A stretch of 64,000 bases of DNA from Opitutia bacterium (GCA_003569245.1 BGOM01000023.1:1-64000); one strand, 5' to 3'. Counted from the first letter of the stretch, positions 46,402 through 56,746 are shown. The notes: generated by a model not told the origin, from the sequence alone. Program-made: numbers and translations.

Positions 46402-47847
46402 ATGCGCCCCACCACGGTCAAAAGTCTCTTTTTGAGTCTATTTATGAGTTTTTCAGGGGGCCTGCTGGTTGCCGCGGAAAGCACCCCCGCCCGCCCGCCG
46501 AATGTCATCGTCATCCTGGTGGACGACATGGGGCAGACGGACGCGGCCTGCTATGGTAGCCGCCTGTACGCGACTCCCCACATCGACCAGCTGGCCAAGG
46601 ACGGCGTCCGCTTCACGGACGGGTACTCCGCCTGCACGGTCTGCTCCCCCACCCGGGCGGCCCTCCTGACCGGCAAGTACCCGGCCCGGCTGCACCTGAC
46701 CGACTGGATCGCGGGTCACGAGAAGCCCAAGGCAAAACTCAAGATCCCGGCGTGGCAGAAATTCCTGCCGCTCGAGGAGATCACCCTGGCCGAACAGCTT
46801 AAGGCCGCCGGCTACGCCACGGCCAGCATCGGCAAATGGCACCTCACCCCCGGCCTCAAGGAAGGCGACCAAGCCTACTACCCCGAGAAACACGGCTTCG
46901 ACCTCAACGTGGGCGGCTACCACCGAGGCCAACCGCCCACCTACGTGGCGCCCTACAACATCCCCACCCTACCCGAAGGACCGAAAGGCGAATTCCTGAC
47001 GGACCGCGAAGCGGCCGAGGCGGTGAAGTTCATCGAGGCGAACAAGGACAAGCCGTTCTTCCTCTACCTGCCGCACTACGCGGTGCACACCCCGATCGCA
47101 GGCAAGCCCGAGGTCGTGGACAAGTTCAAGGCGAAGGTGCAGGCGGACCCGACGCTCAAGCAGCGCAACGCGACCTACGCGGCGCTCGTGAGCAGCGTCG
47201 ACGATGCGCTGGGGACGATCCGCGCGAACCTCCGCCGCCTCAAGCTCGAGGAGAACACGGTAATCTTCTTCACCGGGGACAACGGCGGCCTGCTGCCGAT
47301 CACCGAGAACAGCCCTTACCGAGCCGGCAAGGGTTCCGCCTACGAGGGCGGGGTCCGCGTGCCGTTCATCGCCTATTGGCCCGGGGTGACCAAGCCGGGC
47401 GTCGTCGAGGCCACCCCAGCCATCACGCTCGACCTCTACCCGACCGTGCTGGAGATGACCGGGGTCAAGCCGCTCGCTTCCGTGGTCGACGGCCGGAGCC
47501 TGGCCCCGGTGCTGCGCGGCGGCAAAATCGACCGCGACACACTTTACTGGCACTACCCGCACTATCACCCCGGCGGCGCCACGCCATACAGCGCGATCCG
47601 CAAGGGCGACTTCCGGCTGGTCCACTTCTACGAGGACAACCGCGACGAGCTCTACGACCTGTCCCAGGACATCGGCGAGACCAAGGACCTCGCGAGCACC
47701 CAGGCCACGCGCGCGAAGGCGATGCGCGAGCAACTGGAGGCGTGGCTGAAGTCGGTCGACGCGCAACTGCCCACGCCCAACCCCGACTTCGACCCGAACG
47801 CGGGCAAGGCCAAGGGCGGTGAGGGCAAGAAGAAGGCCGCGAAGTAA
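46402..47847 (+). CDS. Formylglycine-dependent sulfatase
   Basis: A 481-residue protein with signal peptide (MRPTTVKSLFLSLFMSFSGG). The metal-binding start NVIVILVDDMGQTD (D41, D42) and the CSPTRAALLTG signature (C81) are intact; C81 would be converted to formylglycine. Further family elements are GKWHL and the metal-site FFTGDNGG. It cleaves sulfate esters outside the cytoplasm, probably from sulfated glycans; the position specificity cannot be read. The C-terminus is Lys-rich. Confidence 0.92.
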   Translation: MRPTTVKSLFLSLFMSFSGGLLVAAESTPARPPNVIVILVDDMGQTDAACYGSRLYATPHIDQLAKDGVRFTDGYSACTVCSPTRAALLTGKYPARLHLTDWIAGHEKPKAKLKIPAWQKFLPLEEITLAEQLKAAGYATASIGKWHLTPGLKEGDQAYYPEKHGFDLNVGGYHRGQPPTYVAPYNIPTLPEGPKGEFLTDREAAEAVKFIEANKDKPFFLYLPHYAVHTPIAGKPEVVDKFKAKVQADPTLKQRNATYAALVSSVDDALGTIRANLRRLKLEENTVIFFTGDNGGLLPITENSPYRAGKGSAYEGGVRVPFIAYWPGVTKPGVVEATPAITLDLYPTVLEMTGVKPLASVVDGRSLAPVLRGGKIDRDTLYWHYPHYHPGGATPYSAIRKGDFRLVHFYEDNRDELYDLSQDIGETKDLASTQATRAKAMREQLEAWLKSVDAQLPTPNPDFDPNAGKAKGGEGKKKAAK

Positions 47848-47850
47848 GGG

Positions 47851-50630
47851 TCACTTCGCGCCTTTGGGCGCTTCGTCAAACCCGGGCAGCTCGCCCGTGT
47901 GGGTCAACTTGATCTCGGCGATGCGGCCGGCGAAGCCGGCGCCGAGCAGGACCTGCGGGCTCGCCGCGGGATTACGGGCGCGCGTCTCCGCGAAGAGACA
48001 AGTGAGGGGAAGTTCCGTCCGCTCCGCCGCGATCTTACGCCCGTCGACGAAGATCGCGGCCTCGCCGTCCTTGAACGTGAAGCCCATCCGGAACCAGCGA
48101 CCGGCGGGCAAGCGGGCCTTCCCTGACAAAGCCAGACCGCGGGCGGATGACTTGTCGCGCGGATCCCCGCTCTGCAACTGGAGCCAGACGTCGTCCTTGT
48201 TCACCTTGAAGGATAAGACCGTGCCGGAGCTCTCGTCCGAGGCGGCGTCGGCCTCGAGCAGGCTACCACTAAGGACCGTCGCATCCACGGGAACGAACAC
48301 CAAGGCCTCGAAACCGAGGTTGGCGGCCGCCAGCACATGGCCGCCCACCTGCAACCCCGGGGTGTGAGGCCGGAGGGACGACACCGACCCGTCGCGCGCA
48401 AACTCCGGACCGGTCTCGCGCGGGGCCCTTTTCAACAGCACGGCGTCCGCGTCACCCACCAGGTCGCGGACGAACGGCGCCTGCGCGCCGTCGAACTTCC
48501 AATGGGCGTAGAGACCGCGATTGTCCGCGACTTCCTTGGGCTTCTTCAGGAGGTCCGCGTTGAGGTAGCCGTAGAACAGACCGCGATCGAAGCGCGGGGT
48601 CTTGCAACCGGAGAAATGCACTTCGAGGTCCTCGGCGAACATCGCCGTGCCCGTGACCTCGGTCGTCGGCGAGAGGTGGACCTCCCCGAAGCCGCGGATC
48701 ATGACATCGCCGGAGACGACGCCTTCGCCGTCGACGGTGGCGTACTCGAGCAGCTGGGCGCGACCGGAGAGCACCGCCTTGCCGGAAAGCTTGGCGTAGC
48801 CGCCGACATGCGCCTGGCCTTCGACGCGGGCGCGGTCGCCGACCCGGGCCAGGCCGCTGACGACGGCGTCGTCGCCGACCTGCGCCGACTGGCGGACGAT
48901 GGCTTGGCCGCAGATGCGAGCCCGACCGGTGACCCGGGCACCATCGAGGACCCGCGCGCCCGGGGCGACGTAGGCCGTCGCCTCGACCTTGGCGGACTTG
49001 GCGACGAAGCCACCACCGTTGGGATGCGGGGCGCCGGCCACCTTCGGCGGGGCCTCGGCGAGCGGCGGTCCAGGCGGTGTCGCGCCGGTGACGGCGATGG
49101 AATAAGGGTAGCGACGCTTGACCGCGAAGCCCGGACGAAACTCCTGCGGCACGTACTTCGTGGGTGTCGCCGCCACCGCCAAGGCGACCCGCTCCCCGGA
49201 CCGGACCTCCAAGGTCACCCGGCCGCGCCGGACCGTCGGACTGTAGCGACAACGGCCGAGCGCATCCGTCGCGACCAAGGTCGCGCGCCAATCCCCGGCC
49301 TCGGTCGGGTCGACCTCACCGGCGAAATCGACCTCGATCGCCTTCGCCCCGGCGCCGGTTCAAGCCAGACGATGTTCACGCCATACTGCTTGGGGGCCTG
49401 CGAATGCAGCGGGTACCAGCGCCGGTCCCGCCCCTGCTCAAGGACGGTGCCCAGGCTGGAGACCCGTCCGGTGTCGCGCTCGAGCCGGCGGATCTCCTTG
49501 AGGTGGAAGTATTGGTTCTGGAAATCCCAGCCGACCATGCGGGCGGCGAGTTCGCCGATCGTGTCGCCGAAACCTTCGACGCCGTCCTTCCAGATCTTGC
49601 GCTCGACGCCGACGCGCATGATCGCCTGGAACGGATCCTCCAGGGCGCCGTCGCGTTCATTCCGACGGCAGGCCGGCCAGAGGTCATAGGGGAAGGACCA
49701 ACCGAAGCGCGGATCCTCGGCCAGCACCTGCAGGAAGGGCCAGGAGCCGTAGTTGTGACGGCTGGAGTTGAGTTCGTAATGCGCCCGCTCGGCGTAATGA
49801 CCGAGCACCGGCGGGTAAGCCGGCATGAACTGGTGTGTGCTCCAGTTGGCGTGACACTCCCAGAACCAGCCGACCAACGGCGAATCGCGGAAGCCTTTGG
49901 AGTAGTACTGCACCGAATGCGTGAACTCATGGATGACCACGCTGCTCCCGTCGCCCAGCGCGCCCGGGTGCATGATCACGTCGGCTCCGCCGAAGGCGAA
50001 ACCGTCCTTGTGCTTCGCCAGACCCGTGCCCGTCACGAAAACATTCAGCTTGTGCGGCGACGGATCGGCCGCCATCGGCAGCGGGGCGCCCAGCTCATCC
50101 AAGTGGGTCCAGACCTTCTCGAACCACTCCTTCTGCCGCTCCAGGAAACCGGGCGCGAAGGCCTTCTTCCCCGAGCCGGCCTTGTCGGGACCCGTGTAGA
50201 AGGCGAAATGCGGACTCACCGTGACGTCCGCCGTCTCCTTCGTGTACCCCTTCATCACCAGCGGGTACTCGGTGCGGGGCTTCGGGGAAATCTGCAGGCG
50301 GCGCTTCGCCTCAAGCTGCTCGGCGAGGGCCCGATCGGCCGGGGAAAGCAGCTTGGCCGGATAACTGCGCAGGCGGTAGTCGTCCCGCAGCAGGATCAGC
50401 GCGGCGGAAGAAAACTCATGGTCCTCGCAACGAAGCTCGACGAACGCGCCCTTCACTTCCTTCGGCCAGTCCGCCATCGGCGTCGGGAACGCCGCGAAGG
50501 ACCACGTACGCATCTCGCGGCCCACGGCCATCCGCCGCCCTTCGGCCAGGCGCAAGGCCTCGGTCTCCTGCACGGAGGCGAGGAGCGGCGCCAAGGACAG
50601 CAGGCCGAGCAGGAAGACGCGCAGGGACAT
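47851..50630 (-). CDS. DUF6055-like putative metallopeptidase with beta-helix and LamG regions, frameshifted in this sequence
   Basis: The start MSLRVFLLGLLSLAPLLASV (50630) is a signal peptide. Residues 150-400 resemble the DUF6055/Svx-AvrXca-like family, with a zinc-type HEFTHSVQYY motif at about 233 and WECHANWSTHQ after it. A hexapeptide-like left-handed beta-helix region follows (ARVTGRARICGQAIVRQSAQ and similar, about 590-720) and a LamG-like C-terminal domain. The frame breaks near 49355 in CGGGGC: with one more G, NIVWLEPAPGAKAIEVDFAG continues and the protein is 926 residues. It probably degrades or binds extracellular polymers; catalysis is inferred from HEFTH only. Confidence 0.68.
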
Positions 50631-50679
50631 GGGTTCGTTCTACCCCGCCCCCGAGCCTCGCCAACCCGAAACCTCGGGC

Positions 50680-52251
50680 CTACTTCGCGCCTTCGGCCTT
50701 CTTCTTGGCGGCGTTCTTCGCGGCCTTCGCCTGCCGCTCGCGGTGCGTGCGCTCGCCGGTGGCGTCCGGGTCGTCGACGTCGGGCACCAGCAACTCGGTC
50801 CGGAGGCGCTTCAGACGCGCCTCGAGGTCGGCCTGGATGGCGGCGTACTCCGGCTGACCCGCGAAGCTCCGCAACTCCCGGGGGTCCTTGGCGGTGTCGA
50901 ACAGGTCGACCGCGTCATGACCGACGCCGTAGTAATGCACCAGCTTATGCTTGTCGGTGATGATGCCGTAATGGGGCGAGACGTGGTGCGGCTCGGGGTA
51001 CTCGTAATAGTGGTAATAAAACTCCTGGCGCCAGTCCGGCGGGACCTGACCGGCGAGGAGCGGACGGAGGCTGCGCCCCTGCATGTCGGCCGGGGCCGGG
51101 ACGCCGGCCATGTCGAGGAAGGTCTGGGCGAGGTCGACGTTCGCGACGAGGGACTTGTTGACCGAACCCGCGGGGGTGACGCCGGGCCAGCGCACGAGCA
51201 GCGGCGTGCGGACGGACTCCTCGAAGATCCAGCGCTTGTCGAACCAACCGTGCTCGCCGAGGTAGAAGCCCTGGTCGGCCGAGTAGACGACGATGGTGTT
51301 CGCGAGCAGTCCCTCCTCCTCGAGGTACTTCAGGACGCGGCCGACGTTGTCGTCGACCGACTTCACGCAGCCGAGGTAATCGTGCATGTAGCGCTGGTAG
51401 CGCCACTTGACCAGGTCCCGGCCCTGGGGCTTCGTCCGCTGATAGGCCTCGTTGATGGGACCATAGTAGGCGTCCCAGACCTTGGCCTGCTCGGGCGTGA
51501 TGCCGGGCGGGTGGACGAGCTTCATGTCGAGCGGGCTGATGGTCTTGGCCAGGGTCATGTCCTGGTCGCCGACCGCGTGGGCGCGATTGGCGTAGTCATC
51601 GAACAGCGTCTCCGGCTCGGGATAGACGCGCCCTTTGTCCCAGCCGAGGTCGGGAAGATTGGGCGACCATTCGCGGTGCGGGGCCTTCTGCTGGCACATC
51701 AGCAGGAAGGGCTTGGACTTATCGCGCTTGGCCAACCAACCGAGGGAGACGTCGGTGGTGATATCCGTCACGTAACCCGAGGTCTTCACGATACCGCCGG
51801 CCGTCTTCATCGGCGGGTTGTAGTAGATGCCCTGCCCCTGGAGGATCTGCCAGAAGTCGAAACCGGTCGGGTCGGTGTTGAGGTGCCACTTGCCGACCAT
51901 CGCGGTCTGGTAACCGGCCGCCTGCAGGAGTTTCGGGAACGTCGTCTGGGCCCCGTTGAAGACGGAATTGGTGTTGTTGTAGAAACCGTTCCGGTGGGAA
52001 TACTTGCCGGTCAGGATCACCGCGCGGCACGGGCCGCAGATGGAGTTCGTGACCAGCGCCCGGTCGAAGCGCATGCCTTCCCGGGCGATCCGGTCGATGT
52101 TCGGGGTCTGGATAAGCTTCCGCTCGTCGCCGTAGGCGCTGATGGCCTGGTAGGCATGGTCATCGGAGTAGATGAAGACGATGTTCGGGCGCGTCGGTTC
52201 GGCGGCGAAGGCCGTGGCGCACCAGGTCAGCAAGGCGAGGAAACGGGGCAT
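50680..52251 (-). CDS. Formylglycine-dependent sulfatase with a CGPCR active site
   Basis: A 523-residue protein with signal peptide (MPRFLALLTWCATAFAAE). Metal ligands begin in NIVFIYSDDHAYQA, and the active-site signature is SICGPCRAVILTGKYSHRNG. The C-x-P-x-R pattern is kept (C72, P74, R76), but the residue before Arg is Cys, not the more usual Ser or Thr. The metal-site SADQGFYLGEHGWFDKR is also present. The C-terminus is Lys-rich, as in the other sulfatase. It is separated by 49 bases from the DUF6055-like gene downstream. Confidence 0.9.
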   Translation of the reverse strand: MPRFLALLTWCATAFAAEPTRPNIVFIYSDDHAYQAISAYGDERKLIQTPNIDRIAREGMRFDRALVTNSICGPCRAVILTGKYSHRNGFYNNTNSVFNGAQTTFPKLLQAAGYQTAMVGKWHLNTDPTGFDFWQILQGQGIYYNPPMKTAGGIVKTSGYVTDITTDVSLGWLAKRDKSKPFLLMCQQKAPHREWSPNLPDLGWDKGRVYPEPETLFDDYANRAHAVGDQDMTLAKTISPLDMKLVHPPGITPEQAKVWDAYYGPINEAYQRTKPQGRDLVKWRYQRYMHDYLGCVKSVDDNVGRVLKYLEEEGLLANTIVVYSADQGFYLGEHGWFDKRWIFEESVRTPLLVRWPGVTPAGSVNKSLVANVDLAQTFLDMAGVPAPADMQGRSLRPLLAGQVPPDWRQEFYYHYYEYPEPHHVSPHYGIITDKHKLVHYYGVGHDAVDLFDTAKDPRELRSFAGQPEYAAIQADLEARLKRLRTELLVPDVDDPDATGERTHRERQAKAAKNAAKKKAEGAK

Positions 52252-52340
52252 GGTTCATTCATCTCCTAAACCCGGGGGTCGTAAACAGAAAACCAGCCCG
52301 AACGGACGGAACCCGCCCCCCGCCCACCTGTCGGGAGACC

Positions 52341-53609
52341 ATGCGGACGCTCCTGCTCCTCGCCCTGGCCTGGGGCGCCTCCCTCCGGGCCGGACCGGAC
52401 CGCACCCCGTACCCGACCACCCCTTCGCCCAAGGGCCTGCAGGTCCAGATGGTCGATGACGCGATCGAACTGGGCATCCACCACGCCGGACTCAACGTCA
52501 ACCTCACCGCGCTCCTGCGGCCGGAACCGCAAGCCGGCCAGCCCAGCGCCACGGTCGACGGCTTCACGTTCGGCTTCAACGAGAACTACGCCCGCAGCCT
52601 CGATCGCTCGATCAAGCGGCTCTCGGACCGCGGTATCGTCGTCACCTTGATCCTGATCCACTACCGCTCAGCCGACCCCAGGGTGAACGCGATGGCGCTC
52701 CACCCGCAGGCGGACCCGATGAAAGGCACGACGATCGCCGCGAATACCGTGACCCCCGAAGGCCGCGCCTGCTATCGGGCCGTGACCGAATTCATCGCGG
52801 CGCGCTGGAGCTCCGCCGACCGCGCCCATGGCCAAGTCTGGAACTGGGTGATCAGCAACGAGGTGAATTCGCATCAGGAGTGGCACCAGATGGGTCCGGC
52901 CACCGTCGAACAGGTCGCCGCGCAATACGAGGACCAGGTCCGGATCGCCTGGACGTCGCTGCGCAAGCACTCGGCTTTCGCGCGCGTCTACCTTTCCCTC
53001 GAGCACCATTGGACGGCGACCTACCGGAAAGACCCGCGACTCGCCTGCGGAGGGCGCGCCCTGCTGGAAGCCTTCGCCAAGCAGGCCCGGGCCCGCGGTG
53101 ACTTCGACTGGAACCTGGCGTTCCACCCCTACCCGACCAACCTGCGCGACTCCCGCACCTGGCTAGATAAGGTGACCTTCGACGACGCGACGCCGAAGGT
53201 GACGTTCAAGAACCTCGAGGTGCTGACGCGCAAGCTAGCGACCCCTGAACTCACCTTCGAGGGCCGGCCGCGCCGACTGAGCCTGACCGAACAAGGCTTC
53301 GACCTCGGCAATCGCCCCGACTCCGCGCAAGAACAGGCCGCCGCGTATGCCTACGCTTGGGAGAAAATCCGCCGACTCGAGGGTTCCATCGACGCCTTTC
53401 TCTACCATCGGCACGTCGACCACGCCAAGGAAGGCGGCCTGCGGCTTGGCCTGTGGAGCAACCAGCCCGGCAGCATCGCCGACCCCGACCAGAAGCGCCC
53501 GATCTGGTTCGCGCTCCAGGCCGCCGGCACGCCCGCATGGAAGGCCACCGCCGAACCTTACCTGAAGACGTGCGGGCTGCAGAGTTGGGAGGAAGTGAAT
53601 CCCAGGTGA
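52341..53609 (+). CDS. DUF5722-like secreted protein (glycoside-hydrolase-like)
   Basis: A 422-residue protein with signal peptide (MRTLLLLALAWGASLRAG). It looks like a TIM-barrel hydrolase: VWNWVISNEVNSHQEWHQMG resembles the acid/base strand end of GH clan A enzymes, and RRLSLTEQGFD may hold a second Glu. The family link to DUF5722 is from memory. It is divergent from the CGPCR sulfatase and could act on the same glycan. Confidence 0.68.
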   Translation: MRTLLLLALAWGASLRAGPDRTPYPTTPSPKGLQVQMVDDAIELGIHHAGLNVNLTALLRPEPQAGQPSATVDGFTFGFNENYARSLDRSIKRLSDRGIVVTLILIHYRSADPRVNAMALHPQADPMKGTTIAANTVTPEGRACYRAVTEFIAARWSSADRAHGQVWNWVISNEVNSHQEWHQMGPATVEQVAAQYEDQVRIAWTSLRKHSAFARVYLSLEHHWTATYRKDPRLACGGRALLEAFAKQARARGDFDWNLAFHPYPTNLRDSRTWLDKVTFDDATPKVTFKNLEVLTRKLATPELTFEGRPRRLSLTEQGFDLGNRPDSAQEQAAAYAYAWEKIRRLEGSIDAFLYHRHVDHAKEGGLRLGLWSNQPGSIADPDQKRPIWFALQAAGTPAWKATAEPYLKTCGLQSWEEVNPR

Positions 53610-53612
53610 CGA

Positions 53613-53725
53613 GCGGTAAGCGGTTAGCGGTTGGCGGTTAACATAGCCGCGAAGGCCACCGTCCACACTTCCCGTCGCCTTCCTCCAACCGCCAGGCCCT
53701 AACCCTAGCCCCGGCCCTAGCCCCC
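53613..53725. repeat. Heptamer array and C-rich repeat arm
   Basis: Four heptamers at 53613-53640 read GCGGTAA, GCGGTTA, GCGGTTG, GCGGTTA. CCAACCGC at 53685-53692 pairs with GCGGTTGG at 53627-53634, making an inverted repeat. A C-rich tract with CCCTAACCCTAGCCCC follows at 53696-53725. The element fills the gap between the DUF5722-like gene and the kinase-HAD fusion. Confidence 0.5.
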
Positions 53726-53738
53726 GCTCTCCAACTTC

Positions 53739-55859
53739 ATGCATTCTTTTGTCATCGGTATCGACCTCGGGACCAGCGGCGTGCGCGCCGCGGCGGTCGA
53801 CGTGAACGGGAAGGTGCTCGGGCTGGGCACGGCGAAGCTGCCGCCGACCTTGGCGCTGGGCGCGCGACGCGAACAGCACCCGGATGACTGGTGGGTCGGC
53901 GTGAAGGTCGCGTTGCGCGAGCTCGGCCAGCAGGTCGACCTCTCCCGGGCCCGCGCGCTCGCGGTCGACGGGACGTCGGGCACGATCGTCCCGGTCGACG
54001 CCAGCAACCAACCGCTGGCGGCGGCCCGCCTTTACGACGACGCCGACACGGGCGAGCGCGCGGCCCGGATCCGGGCGCTAGCCCCGCGGGAGAGCGCGGC
54101 GCATGGAGCGACCTCGCCGGCGGCGCGCGCGCTCGACTGGCTCGGCCTGCCCGGGCTGCATCGCATCATCCACCAGGCCGATTGGTTGAACCGGCAACTC
54201 GGGGCGACCGATTACGTCACCGACGAGAACAACGCCTTGAAGACAGGCTACGACCCGGTGGCGCGCGTCTGGCCCGCCTGGTTGAAGGAATTCGGCCTCG
54301 ACCCGGTCTGGCTGCCCACGGTGGTACCGGTCGGCACGCCGATCGGCACCTTGGCCTCCGCGCCGGCCAATGCGCTCGGGCTGCCCGTCGGCATCCCGCT
54401 CGCGGCCGGCACGACCGACGGGTGCGCGACCTTCCTCGCCAGCGGCGCCCAGGAAGTCGGCGAAGGCGCCACCGCCCTCGGCTCGACGCTCGTGATCAAG
54501 CTACTCTGCGACCGGCCGATCTTCGCCCCCGAATACGGCATCTACAGCCATCGGCTCGGCGATCGCTGGCTGGCGGGCGGGGCCTCCAACTGCGGCGGGC
54601 GCACGCTGGCTGGCTTCTGGTCGCCGGAGGAACTCGCCGCGCTCACCGCGCAGACGAATCCGGAAACCCCGACTAGGCTGGACTACTACCCGTTGCCCGC
54701 GACCGGCGAGCGTTTCCCGATCGCCGATGCGACGCTCGCCCCGCGGCTGACCCCGCGCCCGCCGGAGGACGCGCGCTTCCTGCAAGGCATCCTCGAAGGC
54801 TTCGCCGCGGTCGAACGCCTCGGCTATGAAAGACTGCGGGAACTCGGCGGGCCGGCCCTGCGCTCGGTGCGGCACGCGGGCGGCGGCGCGCGCAACCCCG
54901 CGTGGATGAAACTCCGCGCCCAGGCGCTCGGCCTCCCGTTGAGCGAGGCCACCAGCGAGGAAGCGGCCGCCGGCGTCGCGCGCCTCGCTTGGCAGGCGCT
55001 CGGCCAGACCGTGGGCGGGCACGTCGGATCGCTCCGTTCGCACCCAGGCCTCGCCGCCTTGGCCAAGTCCTACGACGTCCTGCTCGTCGACCAGTTCGGC
55101 ACCCTGCACGACGGCCAGAAAGCCTATCCGGGCGCGGCCGAGGCATTGCGGCGCTTCCGCGAGGAAGGCGGCAAGGTCGTGGTGCTTTCCAACTCCGCCA
55201 AGAACGGGGCGGACAACCGCGCGCGGCTCGCGAAGTTCGGGTTCGGCGCAAAGCACCTCGATGCCGTCGTCACGTCCGGCGATGCGGCCCAGGCCGCCAT
55301 CCGCGAAGGCCGGCTCGGCCGCGCGTTCAAGACCGGAGCCCGCGTACACCTCTCCGGCAAGCCCGGCGATGATTATGGCTTCGGCTCCCTCGGCCTAAGG
55401 TTGGTCGGCCCCGACGCCTGCGAGGCGATCATCCTGACCGCGAGCGTGGAACCCGACCGACCCTGGACGGAACAGGTCGCCGAACTCGCGGGCGCCGCCC
55501 GCCGCGGCGTCCCCGTGCTGGTCGCCAACCCCGACCTCGAGATGCTGACCCCCGCGGGCGTCCGCGCTTCGGCCGGCGCCGTGGCGCGCGAACTGGAGAA
55601 ACTCGGGGCTCGTCTGCTCTGGTTCGGCAAACCCCACGCGGACATCTACCGGGTCGCGCTGGCGGCCGCCGGCGACCCCGACCGCTCGCAGGTGCTCGCG
55701 ATCGGCGACAGCCCCGAGCACGACCTGGCGGGCGCCGACCGCGCGGGCATCGCCGGCGCGCTGCTCGGCACGGGCATCCTGGCCGGAAAAGACCCGGCGC
55801 AACTGACGGCCCGCCTCCCGCTCGGCGAGTGGTCCTGGCTGCCGGAACTGCGCTGGTGA
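53739..55859 (+). CDS. FGGY-family sugar kinase fused to class IIA HAD hydrolase
   Basis: A 706-residue cytoplasmic protein. Residues 1-430 are an FGGY kinase (GIDLGTSGVRAAAVDV, ALAVDGTSGTIVPVD, LRSVRHAGGGARNPAW), close in style to D-ribulokinase-like members. Residues 440-706 are a HAD phosphatase of the TIGR01459-like type: DVLLVDQFGTLHDG (motif I), VVVLSNSAKN (motif II), FGKPHADIYR (motif III Lys) and IGDSPEHDLAGADRAGI (motif IV). A kinase joined to a phosphatase of a similar sugar is unusual. The enzyme may phosphorylate one pentose or pentulose and dephosphorylate another. Confidence 0.85.
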   Translation: MHSFVIGIDLGTSGVRAAAVDVNGKVLGLGTAKLPPTLALGARREQHPDDWWVGVKVALRELGQQVDLSRARALAVDGTSGTIVPVDASNQPLAAARLYDDADTGERAARIRALAPRESAAHGATSPAARALDWLGLPGLHRIIHQADWLNRQLGATDYVTDENNALKTGYDPVARVWPAWLKEFGLDPVWLPTVVPVGTPIGTLASAPANALGLPVGIPLAAGTTDGCATFLASGAQEVGEGATALGSTLVIKLLCDRPIFAPEYGIYSHRLGDRWLAGGASNCGGRTLAGFWSPEELAALTAQTNPETPTRLDYYPLPATGERFPIADATLAPRLTPRPPEDARFLQGILEGFAAVERLGYERLRELGGPALRSVRHAGGGARNPAWMKLRAQALGLPLSEATSEEAAAGVARLAWQALGQTVGGHVGSLRSHPGLAALAKSYDVLLVDQFGTLHDGQKAYPGAAEALRRFREEGGKVVVLSNSAKNGADNRARLAKFGFGAKHLDAVVTSGDAAQAAIREGRLGRAFKTGARVHLSGKPGDDYGFGSLGLRLVGPDACEAIILTASVEPDRPWTEQVAELAGAARRGVPVLVANPDLEMLTPAGVRASAGAVARELEKLGARLLWFGKPHADIYRVALAAAGDPDRSQVLAIGDSPEHDLAGADRAGIAGALLGTGILAGKDPAQLTARLPLGEWSWLPELRW

Positions 55860-55863
55860 ACGC

Positions 55864-56724
55864 TCAACCCGCCTCCGTGGCGGTGTTGCCGCGGCCCCTC
55901 GGCTTGCCGCCGAAACAGTGCGGGCAGGACTTCTCGTAGACGTAGCGCTCATCCCGCTGCTCCGCGAGGGTCAGGGGCATCTGGCAGTTGAAACAGACCA
56001 CCGAGCGGGTCGGCCGCAGGGCAGCGTCCACGCCGACGCGTTCGTCGAAGACGAAACACTCGCCGTCGTAATGGGCCCCGCCGACCTCCTCGAAGTATTT
56101 CAGGATACCGCCGTCGAGCTGGTGGATATCCTTGTAGCCGAGGCTTTCCATATAAGGACCGGCTTTCTCGCAACGGATGCCGCCGGTGCAGAACATCACG
56201 ACGGGCCGGTCCTTGAGCTCGGCCGGAAGGTCGGCGGCCGCCCGCGGAAAGTCCCGGAAATTCCAGATCGGCGGCGCCAGCGCCCCGCGGAAGGTCCCCA
56301 TGCGCACCTCATAGACATTACGGGTGTCGAGCAGCACCACCGGGCGCCCTTCGTCCAACCAGCGCTTCAGCTCCGTGGCCTTGAGCTTCGGGGAAGGTGC
56401 GCGGGCGGGATCGACCCCGGGCACGCCGAAAGCGATGATTTCCTTCTTCACCTTCACGAGCATCCGCTTGAACGGACGGTCCGATGACGGGCTCTCCTTC
56501 GGGGCGAGGTCGGCCAAACCCGGCATGGCGCGCAAGACCTCGAGCACGGCGGCCAACTGCGTGCGCGTACCGGCGAGGAAGAAATTGATGCCCTCGGGGG
56601 CGAGCAGGACCGTCCCTTTCAGACCGTGCCGGGCGCAGGCCTCGCGCAGGACCTCCCGACGCGCCTCCAAGTCGTCGAGCGGCGTGAACTTGTAGCAGGA
56701 AAGATTAAGGATGGCTTCCGTCAT
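55864..56724 (-). CDS. trhO: tRNA uridine(34) hydroxylase, rhodanese-like
   Basis: The start MTEAILNLSCYKFTPLDDLE (56724) is chosen over an ORF extension to 56895 with no family match. The 286-residue protein has the N-terminal acylphosphatase-like region (GTVLLAPEGINFFLAG) and the rhodanese loop CTGGIRCEKA with catalytic Cys179. The C-terminal CxxC pairs (VCFNCQMPL, CPHCFGG) probably bind zinc. TrhO hydroxylates U34 in certain tRNAs. It is convergent with the kinase-HAD gene, with four bases between stops. Confidence 0.92.
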   Translation of the reverse strand: MTEAILNLSCYKFTPLDDLEARREVLREACARHGLKGTVLLAPEGINFFLAGTRTQLAAVLEVLRAMPGLADLAPKESPSSDRPFKRMLVKVKKEIIAFGVPGVDPARAPSPKLKATELKRWLDEGRPVVLLDTRNVYEVRMGTFRGALAPPIWNFRDFPRAAADLPAELKDRPVVMFCTGGIRCEKAGPYMESLGYKDIHQLDGGILKYFEEVGGAHYDGECFVFDERVGVDAALRPTRSVVCFNCQMPLTLAEQRDERYVYEKSCPHCFGGKPRGRGNTATEAG

Positions 56725-56746
56725 CACCGCGGGACCGGAGCGGGGC

